From assembly GCA_038254435.1 (NCBI GenBank), contig JBBSGD010000022.1, positions 1 to 30,167 of the forward strand: 30,167 bases of DNA, given 5' to 3'. Positions 6,565-15,438 of this stretch are shown here, in pieces. The notes beneath the pieces are model-generated. The model was not told where the DNA came from. It did no database searches and was given only the letters and a program-made list of their open reading frames with translations. A program made the translations under genes and the position numbers. Each line of letters opens with the position of its first letter. Within the stretch, counting starts at the first letter, position 1. This DNA is from JBBSGD01 sp038254435. GTDB taxonomy: Bacteria > Actinomycetota > CADDZG01 > WHSQ01.

Positions 6565-7779
6565 GTGACCCCTCCGGCACGGCGCGACTTTCCGCCCGGC
6601 TTCCTGTGGGGCAGCTCGACCGCCGCCCACCAGGTCGAGGGCAACAACGTGGCCAACGACTGGTGGGCGTGGGAGCACACGCCCGGCTCGAGTGCCAAGG
6701 AGCCGTCGGGCGACGCGATCGACCACTATCATCGCTACGCGGATGACTTCGCCCTCCTCTCTTGCCTCGGGCAGAACGCTCACAGGCTGTCGCTCGAGTG
6801 GTCGCGCATCGAACCAGAGCCAGGCGAGTTCAGCGCGGCGGCGATCGACCACTATCGACGAGTGCTCGGCGCCCTTGCCGATAACGGCCTGACCGGATTT
6901 GTGACGCTGCATCACTTCACCCTGCCGCGCTGGTTCGCCGAGCAGGGAGGCTGGCTTGCGCGCGATGCCGTCGCCCTCTTCGCGCGTTACTGCGAGCGTG
7001 TAGCAGCCGATCTGGGGGACTTGATGCCGTGGGCGTGCACGATTAACGAGCCGCAGATCGTTGCCTACTTCGGGCACATGGCCGGCTATCACCCTCCCGC
7101 GCTTCAGAATCCTAAGCACTGGCGGCAGGTCACCGAGTCTCTGATCGAGGCTCATCGCGCCGCGGTAAGCGCTCTCGCGGCGGGAGCCGGCTCTCCCAAG
7201 GCCGGCATCTGCCTGCAACTGCCGGATCTCGTGCCCGCCCGGGACGACGAGGCCTGCCGCGCCGCATGCGCCGAGCTGCAGCACGCCATGGCGGACGTTT
7301 ATCTCGAGGATCTCGCCGGCGACTTTGTCGGGGTCCAGTACTACACGGTGATGCGCGTCGATCCTGTGCTTCCCGGCCGCTTTGCCGAAGCCCCGCCGGG
7401 CGCTCCGCTGACCCTGATGGGTTGGGAGATCAGCCCCTCCGGCCTGAGACGTGCGCTGGACACTGCAGCCCGAGCCGGCTTGCCACTCGTGATCACGGAG
7501 AACGGCATCGCCACGGACGACGACGCGAAGCGCATCGACTATCTCGAGTTGCACCTGCAGGTGGCGGCGCAGGCGATCGCGGATGGACTCGATTTGCGCG
7601 GCTATCTCTACTGGTCGTCGTTCGACAACTTCGAGTGGGCTGAAGGCTACGAGCCCACCTTCGGGCTGGTTGGCATAGATAGAGACAACGGTCTGCGACG
7701 AACGGTGAGACCGAGCGCGCGGGCGTTCGAACGACTGGCGCGCAGCGGGCGTTTGGCCGATCTGCGTGCGCTGCAGTGA
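6565..7779 (+). CDS. Glycoside hydrolase family 1 beta-glucosidase
   Basis: This encodes 404 residues from GTG at 6565. It begins with the GH1 N-terminal signature (FPPGFLWGSSTAAHQVEGNN). The acid/base Glu162 is in TINEPQ and the nucleophile Glu312 in ITENGIA. HHFTLPRWF (residues 116-124), WEWS-like LSLEWSRIEPEPG and YYWSSFDNFEW-type LYWSSFDNFEWAEGY complete the retaining-glycosidase active site. The enzyme hydrolyses beta-linked glucosides or galactosides in the cytoplasm, and there is no signal peptide. It is about 40 residues shorter than typical bacterial BglA/BglB proteins, with the shortening in the middle barrel loops. No sugar transporter or regulator is adjacent, so the natural substrate is unclear. 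The Shine-Dalgarno sequence is weak. Confidence 0.93.
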   Translation: MTPPARRDFPPGFLWGSSTAAHQVEGNNVANDWWAWEHTPGSSAKEPSGDAIDHYHRYADDFALLSCLGQNAHRLSLEWSRIEPEPGEFSAAAIDHYRRVLGALADNGLTGFVTLHHFTLPRWFAEQGGWLARDAVALFARYCERVAADLGDLMPWACTINEPQIVAYFGHMAGYHPPALQNPKHWRQVTESLIEAHRAAVSALAAGAGSPKAGICLQLPDLVPARDDEACRAACAELQHAMADVYLEDLAGDFVGVQYYTVMRVDPVLPGRFAEAPPGAPLTLMGWEISPSGLRRALDTAARAGLPLVITENGIATDDDAKRIDYLELHLQVAAQAIADGLDLRGYLYWSSFDNFEWAEGYEPTFGLVGIDRDNGLRRTVRPSARAFERLARSGRLADLRALQ

Positions 7780-7834
7780 CGAGGCGGCGCCCGTCGTGAA
7801 CGCATAGTGCCGTCCCAGCGGTTAGAACCTGTTG

Positions 7835-9199
7835 ATGACTGAGCGGCTGGTGGTTGTGGGCGGGGACGCGGGGAGCATGTCCGCAGCGTCGCAAGCGCGC
7901 AGGCGACTGGGGCGGGAGGACCTTTCGATAATCGCCTTCGAGCGTGGTCCGTACACCTCCTTTTCGGCCTGCGGCATCCCATACTTCGTGGGCGGGGTAG
8001 TGCGACCCTTTCAGAGCTTGATAGCTCGCACTCCGGAACAGTTCAGGTCCGCTTACGACATCGACGCTCGGACCGGACACGAGGTACTTGATATCGACCT
8101 TGACCGCCGGTCGGTGCACGTACGAAGCGACGCGGGCCAGGCGTGGGAGGGCTTCGACTACCTCGTCATCGGGACGGGAGCCGTTCCCGTGCGGCTCGAT
8201 CTTCCCGGAGCCGATGCGCGCGGGATCTTCGGCGTGCAGACGCTACCCGACGGGCTTGCCGTCGACCGCTATATCGGAGAGTTTGCCCCGCAGCGCGCCG
8301 TTGTCGTCGGGGGCGGTTATATCGGACTGGAGATGGCCGAGGCCTTCAAGCAGCGAGGCCTGTCGGTAGCCCTCATCGAGCGGTCGGAGCAGCCGATGGG
8401 CACGCTGGACCCGGACATGGGCGCGCTGGTGGCGGATGCAATGCGTGCCCTGGACATCGAGGTTCTAACGAACGAAGCGGTTGCCGGCTTCGAAACGACC
8501 GGGGGCCGGGTGGCCGGTGTCGTCACAAAAGAGCGCACGCTCCGTGCCGAGATCGTCGCTTTCGGCATCGGCGTGCGGCCGAATACCGATCTCGCCTCCG
8601 CCGCCGGCCTTGTCGTCGGCGAATCGGGCGCCATAGCGGTGGATCGACGCATGAGAACCGCGGCCGAGGGCGTGTACAGCGCGGGTGATTGCGCTGAGAA
8701 GTGGCATCGGGTGGCGCGCCGGCCGGTTGCCATCGCCCTCGGAACGCACGCGAACAAGGAGGGCCGGATCGCCGGCATCAACGTTTCGGGCGGCTACGCA
8801 ACTTTCCCCGGCGTCATCGGGACCGCCGTGTCGAAGATCTGCGGCGCCGAGGTAGCGCGCACGGGACTCAACGAGAGCGAGGCTAAGCGAGCGGGCTTCG
8901 ACGCTCTCGGAGTCACGGTTGACTCGACGACGCGCGCTGGCTACTTCCCCGGCGCCCGTCCGATCAAGGTGAAAGTGGTTGCCGAGCGGGGATCCGGCGC
9001 GCTGCTTGGAGCGCAGATTGTCGGTGAAGAAGGAGCGGCCAAGAGGATCGACGTGCTCGCTACCGCGGTGTGGAATGAGATGAGCGTGGACGAGCTCATC
9101 AACGTCGACCTCTCCTATGCCCCGCCGTTCTCTCCGCTGTGGGATCCTGTGCTGGCCGCCGCGCGCAGGGCGTGGCAGGCGGTCGAGCAAGGCCGTTGA
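7835..9199 (+). CDS. CoA-disulfide reductase / NADH oxidase-type FAD flavoprotein
   Basis: This encodes 454 residues. ATG at 7835 is chosen over the in-frame TTG one codon earlier, because TAGAAC lies 6 bases before it and no Shine-Dalgarno sequence is seen. The protein is a class III pyridine-nucleotide-disulfide oxidoreductase. Visible parts are an FAD-binding start (RLVVVGGDAGSMSAA), single redox Cys46 in SFSACGIPYFVGG, a second dinucleotide fold (VVVGGGYIGLEMAEA), an FAD motif (VYSAGDCAE) and a C-terminal dimerisation domain. The lone Cys at this place is typical of CoA-disulfide reductases and NADH oxidases/peroxidases, which use a Cys-SSCoA or Cys-SOH intermediate. Which activity it has cannot be told from motifs alone. 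It would act in cytoplasmic thiol or oxygen stress metabolism. Confidence 0.88.
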   Translation: MTERLVVVGGDAGSMSAASQARRRLGREDLSIIAFERGPYTSFSACGIPYFVGGVVRPFQSLIARTPEQFRSAYDIDARTGHEVLDIDLDRRSVHVRSDAGQAWEGFDYLVIGTGAVPVRLDLPGADARGIFGVQTLPDGLAVDRYIGEFAPQRAVVVGGGYIGLEMAEAFKQRGLSVALIERSEQPMGTLDPDMGALVADAMRALDIEVLTNEAVAGFETTGGRVAGVVTKERTLRAEIVAFGIGVRPNTDLASAAGLVVGESGAIAVDRRMRTAAEGVYSAGDCAEKWHRVARRPVAIALGTHANKEGRIAGINVSGGYATFPGVIGTAVSKICGAEVARTGLNESEAKRAGFDALGVTVDSTTRAGYFPGARPIKVKVVAERGSGALLGAQIVGEEGAAKRIDVLATAVWNEMSVDELINVDLSYAPPFSPLWDPVLAAARRAWQAVEQGR

Positions 9200-9223
9200 G
9201 GCTTACCGGCGGCACCGTAGGAT
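9196..9223 (+). promoter_or_regulatory. Promoter of the inositol-monophosphatase-like gene, leaderless type
   Basis: TTGAGG (9196-9201, overlapping the stop codon of the previous gene) and TAGGAT (9218-9223) are 16 bases apart. The -10 ends 6 bases before GTG at 9230. No Shine-Dalgarno sequence is present, so transcription probably starts at the GTG. Confidence 0.5.
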
Positions 9224-9229
9224 CATCCC

Positions 9230-10003
9230 GTGACGAGCGAGGATCTCCTTCAAGTTGCACACGACGCATCCCGGGCGGCGGGGCGGCTGTTGCTCGACTA
9301 CTGGCACAAGCCGGCGCGTAGCGTCACCTCCAAGAGCACTCCCACCGATCTTGTCAGCGAAGCCGACCGCGCTGCGGAGAGAGAGATCGTCGAGCTCCTC
9401 GCCACGCGGAGGCCGGACGACGGGATCGTCGGCGAAGAGGGCGGCGCCGCGGCTTCCAAGACGGCTCTCAACTGGGTGATCGATCCACTCGACGGGACCA
9501 TCAATTTCCTCTATGGGATCCCGCATTGGTCGGTCAGCGTGGCGGTCGAGGACGACGACGGAGGTGTCGCGGGTGTAGTTCACGATCCGGTGCGCGGCGA
9601 GACCTTCAGCGCGTTGCGCGGCCGGGGCGCACACTTCGGCGGCAAGAGGCTGCGGGTAAGCGACGAGACCGACCTGTCACTGGCGCTCATCGGTACGGGG
9701 TTCTCTTACGACGCGCAAGCTCGGTCGGTGCAAGCAGGCCGGCTTGTCCGCATGCTTCCGCGGGTGCGCGACATAAGACGAGCCGGTTCGGCTGCCCTTG
9801 ACCTCTGCTACGTTGCGGCAGGGCGCCTCGACGGTTACTTCGAGGCGCCCATGGAGCACTGGGACCGCGCCGCCGGTGAGCTAATAGTGACGGAAGCGGG
9901 GGGCACGACCTCCGAGCTTGAGGCGCCGCGAGGACTCTCTCCCGGCCTCGTTGCCGCCGGACCCTGCCTGCACGAGCCGCTGCGTGCCCTCGTGCTCGGT
10001 TAA
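9230..10003 (+). CDS. Inositol monophosphatase family phosphatase
   Basis: This encodes 257 residues from GTG at 9230. It is a Mg2+-dependent, Li+-sensitive type sugar-phosphatase. The metal sites are visible: E69/E70 in VGEEGG, D85 with D88 and T90 in WVIDPLDGTINF, and D212 in EHWDRAAGELIVTEAGG. Length fits SuhB, ImpA and HisN-type proteins. Substrates in this family include myo-inositol-1-phosphate, histidinol phosphate, fructose-1,6-bisphosphate and PAP. Motifs do not decide between them. In Actinobacteria a role in inositol or phosphatidylinositol supply is common, but nothing nearby supports it here. A putative leaderless promoter precedes it, so it can be expressed apart from the upstream flavoprotein gene. 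Confidence 0.92.
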   Translation: MTSEDLLQVAHDASRAAGRLLLDYWHKPARSVTSKSTPTDLVSEADRAAEREIVELLATRRPDDGIVGEEGGAAASKTALNWVIDPLDGTINFLYGIPHWSVSVAVEDDDGGVAGVVHDPVRGETFSALRGRGAHFGGKRLRVSDETDLSLALIGTGFSYDAQARSVQAGRLVRMLPRVRDIRRAGSAALDLCYVAAGRLDGYFEAPMEHWDRAAGELIVTEAGGTTSELEAPRGLSPGLVAAGPCLHEPLRALVLG

Positions 10004-10012
10004 CCTCTCGCG

Positions 10013-10654
10013 GTGGACATCCTCGACCCGGCCATTAACGCGTACCTAAATGATCTTGCCTCCGGAGAGGACGATCCCGTGCTGCACGAGATGGAAGCTC
10101 TTGCCGACCAGAAGGGCTTTCCGATCATCGGACGCCTCTGCGGACGAATGCTCGAGGTCATTGCGCGCACGGCCGGCGCCCGCCGCATCTTCGAGCTGGG
10201 CTCGGGCTTCGGGTACTCGGCCTATTGGTTCTCACGGGCCACCGGGCCCTCGGGCCAGATTCACCTTACCGACACCGACCCCGGGAACGAGCGGCTCGCC
10301 CTTGACTTCCTCGGCCGGGCCGGGCTCGACGGCCCCATCCACTACCACGTGGCGAGCGCGCTCGACGAGCTCGACGGCGCCGATGGCGACTTCGACATCG
10401 TTTACTGCGACATCGACAAGGACGGCTATCCGGAGGCGTGGGCCAAGGGCAAAGAGCGTGTCAGGGTCGGCGGACTCTATATCTGCGACAACATGCTGTG
10501 GTCGGGTCGCGTTACCGGGCTGGTCGAGGACAAGAACCCGGAGCTGACCGGGGCTATAGACGCCACCAACCGGAGTATCGCTGCCGACACCGATTGGCGC
10601 AGCACAATCGTGCCGCTGAGGGACGGGGTCGTAATCGCGCAGCGTGTGCGCTAG
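10013..10654 (+). CDS. SAM-dependent O-methyltransferase (catechol / caffeoyl-CoA type)
   Basis: This encodes 213 residues from GTG at 10013, only 10 bases after the upstream gene. It has the class I methyltransferase fold in the small cation-dependent OMT form. The SAM loop is RIFELGSGFGYSAYWF (residues about 59-74). The acidic end of strand 2 is LTDTDPGN, and the DIVYCDIDKDGYPEAW segment corresponds to the metal/catalytic region. VGGLYICDNMLWSG is typical of bacterial members. The acceptor substrate is unknown. TAACCT ends 6 bases before the GTG, suggesting a leaderless start, although no good -35 was found. It could therefore also be co-transcribed with the phosphatase gene. Confidence 0.88.
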   Translation: MDILDPAINAYLNDLASGEDDPVLHEMEALADQKGFPIIGRLCGRMLEVIARTAGARRIFELGSGFGYSAYWFSRATGPSGQIHLTDTDPGNERLALDFLGRAGLDGPIHYHVASALDELDGADGDFDIVYCDIDKDGYPEAWAKGKERVRVGGLYICDNMLWSGRVTGLVEDKNPELTGAIDATNRSIAADTDWRSTIVPLRDGVVIAQRVR

Positions 10655-10714
10655 CCGCGCCTGGGAATCCGCGAGCCCGCTGGAGCGTTGCCGAGTGGAG
10701 CGAGGAGGTAGCGC

Positions 10715-12628
10715 GTGGCACACAGACATCGCATAACACCACCCGAGGAACCGCAGCGTCCCGCGCGCGCCGGGACGTTTCGCCGCATCGTGGGAACGTT
10801 CGGTCCGTACCGAGGCAAGGTCGGTTTTGTCGGCGTGCTGATCTTGATCACCGTCGGCCTGGGGCTCATCAACCCCCTGCTCATCAAGGTCGTCTTCCAG
10901 CACGTGATCCTCGGCCAGGGGAGCACGGACTCGCGCCTGCACCTGCTTCTGCTGGTCGTCGGCGCGATGATCCTGAGCCCCATAGTGAGCGGAGCCCTCG
11001 GGCTATGGCAGACCTACGAGAGCAACCTCGTGGGTCAGCGCGTCATGCAAGACCTGCGCAACGCGCTCTACTCGCACCTCCAGTCGATGCCGCTCAAGTT
11101 CTTCACGTCCACCCGCACGGGTGAGATCCAGTCCCGCTTGTCAAACGACGTCGGCGGAGTGCAAAGCGTTCTCACCGACACTGCCTCCAGCATCGTGTCG
11201 AACGTGGCTACCGTCATGTCGACGGTGGTGGTCATGTTCATCCTCTCTCCGGCGCTCACGTTCCTGTCGCTTGGCATCCTGCCGCTTTTCCTGCTTCTCA
11301 GCCGCAGGGTGGGACGGATCCGGCGCGAGCTGTCGGGACGGACCCAGGAATCGCTTGCCGACCTCACGGCCATCACGCAGGAAACTCTTTCGGTGTCGGG
11401 CATCCTTCTGTCCAAAGCATTCGGGCGCCAGGCGTACGAGATTGGTCGTTTCCGAAAGGAGAACCAGCGACTCGCCGAGCTCGAGATCAAGCAGACAATG
11501 GTGGGCCGCGGCTTCTTTGCGCTCGTACAGATTTTCTTCTCCATCACGCCGGCATTCGTCTATCTGCTCGGCGGCTACCTCTTCTTGCGCGGCAACCTGC
11601 ACGGCACCCCGGGGAGCCTCGTGGGCACAATCGTAGCCTTCACCACGCTGCAGAGCCGCTTGTTCTTTCCCATGGGCCAGTTGCTCAACGTGCAGATCGA
11701 GATTCAGTCCGGCCTTGCTCTTTTCGATCGAGTCTTCGAGTACCTCGACCTCGAACGAGACATCGTCGATCACGATGGCGCTATCGAGCTGGCTCCGTCG
11801 CGCGCGCACGGCGAAGTGCGGTTCGACGACGTGTGGTTCCGCTACGACAGGCCGATCACCAACGAGGGGGAGGAGCCGAGGCCGTGGACGGTGCAGGGTG
11901 TCGATTTCATTGCCCGCCCCGGAGAGCTCGTTGCGCTCGTCGGTCCGTCGGGGGCGGGCAAGACCACCCTGACTTATCTCATTCCGCGCCTCTACGACGT
12001 GGGCCGGGGCCGCGTCGCGATCGACGGCATCGACGTGCGCGACATCAGGCTGGCTTCACTCGGCGAGATCGTCGGCATGGTGACTCAGGAGACCTATCTG
12101 TTCAACACGTCGGTACGCGACAACCTGCGTTATGGGAACCCTGACGCTACGGACGAAGAGATCGAAGCCGCTGCGAGAGCCGCGCACATCTACGATCGAA
12201 TCATGGAGATGGCCGAAGGATTTGGCACGCTCGTGGGCGAGCGCGGCTACAAGATGTCTGGCGGTGAGAAGCAGCGCCTTGCCATCGCGCGCGTAATCCT
12301 CAAGAACCCACGCGTGCTGATCCTCGACGAGGCAACCAGTGCGCTCGACACGCATTCGGAACGCCTCGTGCAGCAGGCTCTGTCGCCGCTCATGGAGGGC
12401 CGCACGACGATCGCTATCGCGCACCGCCTGTCGACGATTCTGGCGGCAGACACGATCATGTACCTTGATCGCGGCCGCATTATCGAACGGGGTTCACACG
12501 CGCAACTGCTGGCGCGAGACGGCGCCTACGCGGCTTTGTATCACCAGCAGTTCTCTGACGGGCGCGTGGAATCACGCTGCGAGGACGGCCTGGTGCTCGC
12601 CTCCGGCGAGGTAGTCGAGGGCGCTTAA
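10715..12628 (+). CDS. ABC exporter half-transporter (fused membrane and ATPase domains)
   Basis: This encodes 637 residues from GTG at 10715, 6 bases after the Shine-Dalgarno sequence GAGGAGG (10702-10708). Residues about 20-330 hold six transmembrane helices of the type I exporter fold, and 365-600 the nucleotide-binding domain. Walker A is GPSGAGKTT (410-418), the Q-loop Gln is 458 in VTQETYLF, the signature is MSGGEKQRLAIAR (514 on), Walker B is VLILDEATSALD and the H-loop is AHRLST. The signature has Glu where Gln is most common, a frequent variant. It resembles MsbA/LmrA-type multidrug or lipid exporters and probably acts as a homodimer, since no second half-transporter is adjacent. A 12-residue polar insert (near 379-390, before WTVQGVDF) lies in the A-loop region. 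The substrate is unknown. Confidence 0.93.
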   Translation: MAHRHRITPPEEPQRPARAGTFRRIVGTFGPYRGKVGFVGVLILITVGLGLINPLLIKVVFQHVILGQGSTDSRLHLLLLVVGAMILSPIVSGALGLWQTYESNLVGQRVMQDLRNALYSHLQSMPLKFFTSTRTGEIQSRLSNDVGGVQSVLTDTASSIVSNVATVMSTVVVMFILSPALTFLSLGILPLFLLLSRRVGRIRRELSGRTQESLADLTAITQETLSVSGILLSKAFGRQAYEIGRFRKENQRLAELEIKQTMVGRGFFALVQIFFSITPAFVYLLGGYLFLRGNLHGTPGSLVGTIVAFTTLQSRLFFPMGQLLNVQIEIQSGLALFDRVFEYLDLERDIVDHDGAIELAPSRAHGEVRFDDVWFRYDRPITNEGEEPRPWTVQGVDFIARPGELVALVGPSGAGKTTLTYLIPRLYDVGRGRVAIDGIDVRDIRLASLGEIVGMVTQETYLFNTSVRDNLRYGNPDATDEEIEAAARAAHIYDRIMEMAEGFGTLVGERGYKMSGGEKQRLAIARVILKNPRVLILDEATSALDTHSERLVQQALSPLMEGRTTIAIAHRLSTILAADTIMYLDRGRIIERGSHAQLLARDGAYAALYHQQFSDGRVESRCEDGLVLASGEVVEGA

Positions 12629-12715
12629 CCGCGCGACGCTTAGCCGCTTAGCCGGGGCGCGCTCTCCGCCGCGTAGGGCGGCCGGCGCTCCTTACCGCAC
12701 AAAAGGAGACACGTC

Positions 12716-13483
12716 ATGAAAATCGAGGGAAAGGTTGCGCTCGTCACCGGGGGGGCTTCGGGACTCGGGCTCGCGACAACGAAGATGCTCGCGGGCGCGG
12801 GAGCGTTTGTGGTAATAGTTGACCTGCCGAGCTCTGACGGCAAGCGCATGGCGAGCGAAATAGGTGAGCGGGCACACTTCGCCGCCGCGGACGTCACGAG
12901 CGAGGTGGACGTTCGTTCCGCAGTGGACTTCGCAGCCGAGGAGCGTGGTGGCCTGCATGTCGTCGTCAACTGTGCAGGCGTGGGGTTTCCGGGACGAGTT
13001 CTGACGCGCGGCGGCTCGCCCATCGACCTCGAGCGCTTCGAGCTGGTCGTGCGCATTAATCTCATCGGGACCTTCAACGTCATAAGGCTCGCGGCGGCGC
13101 GTATGGCGGCACAGGCACCGGACGGCGAGGAGCGAGGGGTGATCGTCAACACCTCGAGCATCGCCGCCTTCGACGGGCAGATCGGCCAGGCCGCCTACTC
13201 TGCCTCCAAGGCAGGGATATCAGGCATGACGCTCCCGCTGGCGCGAGACCTCGCCTCGAAGCTGGTGCGGTGCGTTGCGATTGCGCCGGGCACCTTCGAC
13301 ACTCCGATGCTTGCCGGACTGCCCGGCGAGGCCCGCGCTAAGCTGGCCGAGGACGTTCCGCACCCTCGCAGGCTCGGTCGGCCGGAGGAGTACGCCGCGC
13401 TCGTGCGTCACATCGTGACCAATCCGATGCTCAACGGCGAGGTGATCCGGCTCGACGGCGCGCTACGCATGCCGCCGCGCTGA
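12716..13483 (+). CDS. Short-chain dehydrogenase, 3-hydroxyacyl-CoA dehydrogenase type-2 (HSD10)-like
   Basis: This encodes 255 residues from ATG at 12716, 7 bases after AAAAGGAG. It is a classical SDR. It has the nucleotide loop TGGASGLG (11-18), Asp59 in AADVTSE, Asn85 in NCAG, Ser148, Tyr161 and Lys165 in the YSASK motif, and a PGTFDTPM loop. The C-terminus (VPHPRRLGRPEEYAALVRHI then NPMLNGEVIRLDGALRM) is close to what I recall of HSD17B10-type enzymes, which use NAD+ and oxidise 3-hydroxyacyl-CoA or hydroxysteroids. A role in beta-oxidation of fatty or branched acyl-CoA is likely but unproven. No other beta-oxidation genes are in the window. Confidence 0.9.
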   Translation: MKIEGKVALVTGGASGLGLATTKMLAGAGAFVVIVDLPSSDGKRMASEIGERAHFAAADVTSEVDVRSAVDFAAEERGGLHVVVNCAGVGFPGRVLTRGGSPIDLERFELVVRINLIGTFNVIRLAAARMAAQAPDGEERGVIVNTSSIAAFDGQIGQAAYSASKAGISGMTLPLARDLASKLVRCVAIAPGTFDTPMLAGLPGEARAKLAEDVPHPRRLGRPEEYAALVRHIVTNPMLNGEVIRLDGALRMPPR

Positions 13484-13486
13484 TCT

Positions 13487-13765
13487 TCAGGAGGAGCGGC
13501 GCCCAGCCTGCATCTCCACCGGCGGGTCGGCTACCTCGACCAGACGCTGGGCTCCACCGGCTGCGGCCGACGGATGAGAGTGCTCGGCGCGCTCTTTGTC
13601 GAGCTCGCGCCATTCCTTCTCGGCCCACCGCAGCTTCTCAACTGCGGAAGCCAGATCAAGAAAGTGCACCGGAACTATGGAGGCGCGGGGTCGAAGATAG
13701 GCGTCGCCGATGAGCGCGTCGAGCTCGCGCCGTGCTTCCACGAGCCGGTCGCGAATGAGGGACAT
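13487..13765 (-). CDS. Small hypothetical protein, 92 aa
   Basis: This is read leftward from ATG at 13765, preceded by GAGGA 4 bases upstream. The sequence is soluble and charged. There is a helical first segment (MSLIRDRLVEARRELDALIG), a less charged middle (RASIVPVHFLDLASAVEK) and a Glu/Arg-rich helix (WAEKEWRELDKERAEHS), then a disordered Pro/Ala-rich tail. I recognise no family. It converges on the SDR gene with a 3-base gap, and it reads better than the overlapping plus-strand frame, which is Cys-rich and low in charge. It may be a small regulatory or structural protein. Confidence 0.55.
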   Translation of the reverse strand: MSLIRDRLVEARRELDALIGDAYLRPRASIVPVHFLDLASAVEKLRWAEKEWRELDKERAEHSHPSAAAGGAQRLVEVADPPVEMQAGRRSS

Positions 13766-14052
13766 CCGGTCCTCTGCGCTGTGGATTGGGTCGGCGGCCA
13801 GGAGGGCTCCTCTTGTTGCGACTGTGGCTGCGTCTGTTCTTGACGTCCATCCGCAAGTGGATCGGTCATCCGCCGCCGCAGCAAGCTATGCGCTGCGAAC
13901 CCCGTGCTCTTCCGACCCAGGGCGAGCGTACATCGCCGGACGCAAAACGCACAAGCGCACGAGCCCTCGGGGGGTGGGGGTGGGCACCGAAGTGAGGCGG
14001 CCCTCCCCGTGCTCGGATGGCGGCGTCGGGTGGCGGGCTTATCCTGTCGCTC
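13766..14052. promoter_or_regulatory. Divergent intergenic region upstream of tldD
   Basis: This gap lies between the leftward small gene and rightward tldD. TATCCT at 14040-14045 ends 7 bases before GTG 14053 and could be the -10 of a leaderless tldD transcript. No convincing -35 was found. The rest is GC-rich, with a G-run near 13969-13984. No RNA gene or coding sequence is recognised. Confidence 0.4.
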
Positions 14053-15438
14053 GTGATCGAGGAATCCGTCGTGAAAAAGGTGCTCGCAGAGGCGCTCAGG
14101 CGCGGGGGAAACCTGGCCGAGATCTACGTCGAGGATCGCTCGACGACGAGCCTCAGGCTCGAGGATTCGCGCGTCGAAGACGTCGCCTCGGGCCGCGATG
14201 CCGGCGCCGGCATCCGGGTCATCGCAGGCGAACGGTCTTCCTACGCCTACACCAACGTGCTCACCACTGATGCCCTGCTCGAGGCCGCCCGGGCGGCGCG
14301 GGCCGGGCTTGCGGGTGACCCGGCCCCCATCGCCGCGCAGATGAGCCCCGTTGCCTCAGGGGCGCGGCATCCCGTCGGGCGTGCGCCCGAGTCCGTCGGG
14401 GCCGAGGCGAAGGCCGAGGCACTGCAGGCGGCGAACGAGTCGGCACGCGCGGCGGGGGCCGAGGTGAGGCAGGTCGTGTGCTCCTACGCGGACGTGCACC
14501 AGAAGATCCTCGTCGCGGCCTCGGATGGCCGCTGGGCTACGGACGACCGCACCCGTCTTCGTTTCGCCGTGCAGGTAGTGGCGTCCCGGGACGGACAGAT
14601 CGCGACCGGCTTCGAGGCTCCCGGGCACAGCGGCGGCTACGAGCTGCTCGAGCTGCACGAGCCCGCCGCCATCGCCGCAACGGCGGCCGCCAAGGCCGTG
14701 ACGATGCTGGACGCGAGGCCCTCGCCGGCGGGTGAGCTCCCTGTGGTGCTCGCCCCCAAGAGCGGCGGCGTGCTCATCCACGAGGCGTGCGGGCACGGGC
14801 TCGAGGCCGACACCCTCGTCAAGGAGGCGAGCGTCTATGCGAAGCGCCGAGGCGACTCGTTCGGCTCGGACAAGGTGACTATCGTCGACGACGCCACCGA
14901 CGGCGGCGCGTGGGGCTCCTACGCAGTCGACGATGAAGGCGTGCCCGCGCAAAGGACCGTGCTGTTCGAGCACGGCGTGCTCGTCGGCCACCTGAGCGAT
15001 TTCCTGTCGGCCAGGCGCATCGGCCACCCTCCGACCGGCAACGGCCGTCGTCAGTCTTACGCCCATCTCCCGCTCGTTCGCATGTCCAATACCTATCTGC
15101 TGCCCGGACCCGACGATGAGGATGAGATCCTGCGCTCGGTCAAGCGGGGGGTCTTCGCAGCAAGCTTCGCCGGGGGCGAGGTCAATCCCGCCACGGGGAA
15201 CTTCGTGTTTGGGACCAGCGAGGCGTACATGATCGAGAACGGGGCCCTTGCCTATCCGATCCGCGGTGCGCAGCTAATCGGCAACGGGCCCAAGATGCTC
15301 GCCGTGATCGAGGCGGTCGGCGGCGATTTCGACCGCGGCGAGGGCGTGTGCGGCAAGGATGGACAGACGGCGCCGGTCACGACCGGGATGGGAACGACTC
15401 TCCTCGGCCGCATCACTGTGGGCGGAACCGAAACGTGA
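14053..15438 (+). CDS. tldD: Metalloprotease TldD
   Basis: This encodes 461 residues from GTG at 14053. An in-frame ATG at 14017 would add 12 residues, but TATCCT lies 7 bases before the GTG, and family members begin about here. TldD is the zinc-bearing subunit of the TldD/TldE peptidase, which in E. coli processes microcin and CcdA peptides. The zinc motif HEACGHGLEAD (H-E-x-x-x-H) is intact near residue 243. VVLAPKSGGVLIHEA before it, GVFAASFAGGEVNPATGNFV and the tail (GMGTTLLGRITVGG) are typical. It overlaps tldE by four bases (GTGA), indicating coupled translation. No peptide precursor gene is recognised nearby, so its target here may be general proteolysis or a peptide encoded elsewhere. 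Confidence 0.95.
   Translation: MIEESVVKKVLAEALRRGGNLAEIYVEDRSTTSLRLEDSRVEDVASGRDAGAGIRVIAGERSSYAYTNVLTTDALLEAARAARAGLAGDPAPIAAQMSPVASGARHPVGRAPESVGAEAKAEALQAANESARAAGAEVRQVVCSYADVHQKILVAASDGRWATDDRTRLRFAVQVVASRDGQIATGFEAPGHSGGYELLELHEPAAIAATAAAKAVTMLDARPSPAGELPVVLAPKSGGVLIHEACGHGLEADTLVKEASVYAKRRGDSFGSDKVTIVDDATDGGAWGSYAVDDEGVPAQRTVLFEHGVLVGHLSDFLSARRIGHPPTGNGRRQSYAHLPLVRMSNTYLLPGPDDEDEILRSVKRGVFAASFAGGEVNPATGNFVFGTSEAYMIENGALAYPIRGAQLIGNGPKMLAVIEAVGGDFDRGEGVCGKDGQTAPVTTGMGTTLLGRITVGGTET

Noticed and set aside
13574..13843. Plus-strand 89-codon frame opposite the small hypothetical gene
   Set aside because: It has poor composition with a Cys-rich end, no Shine-Dalgarno sequence, and the minus-strand frame reads better.
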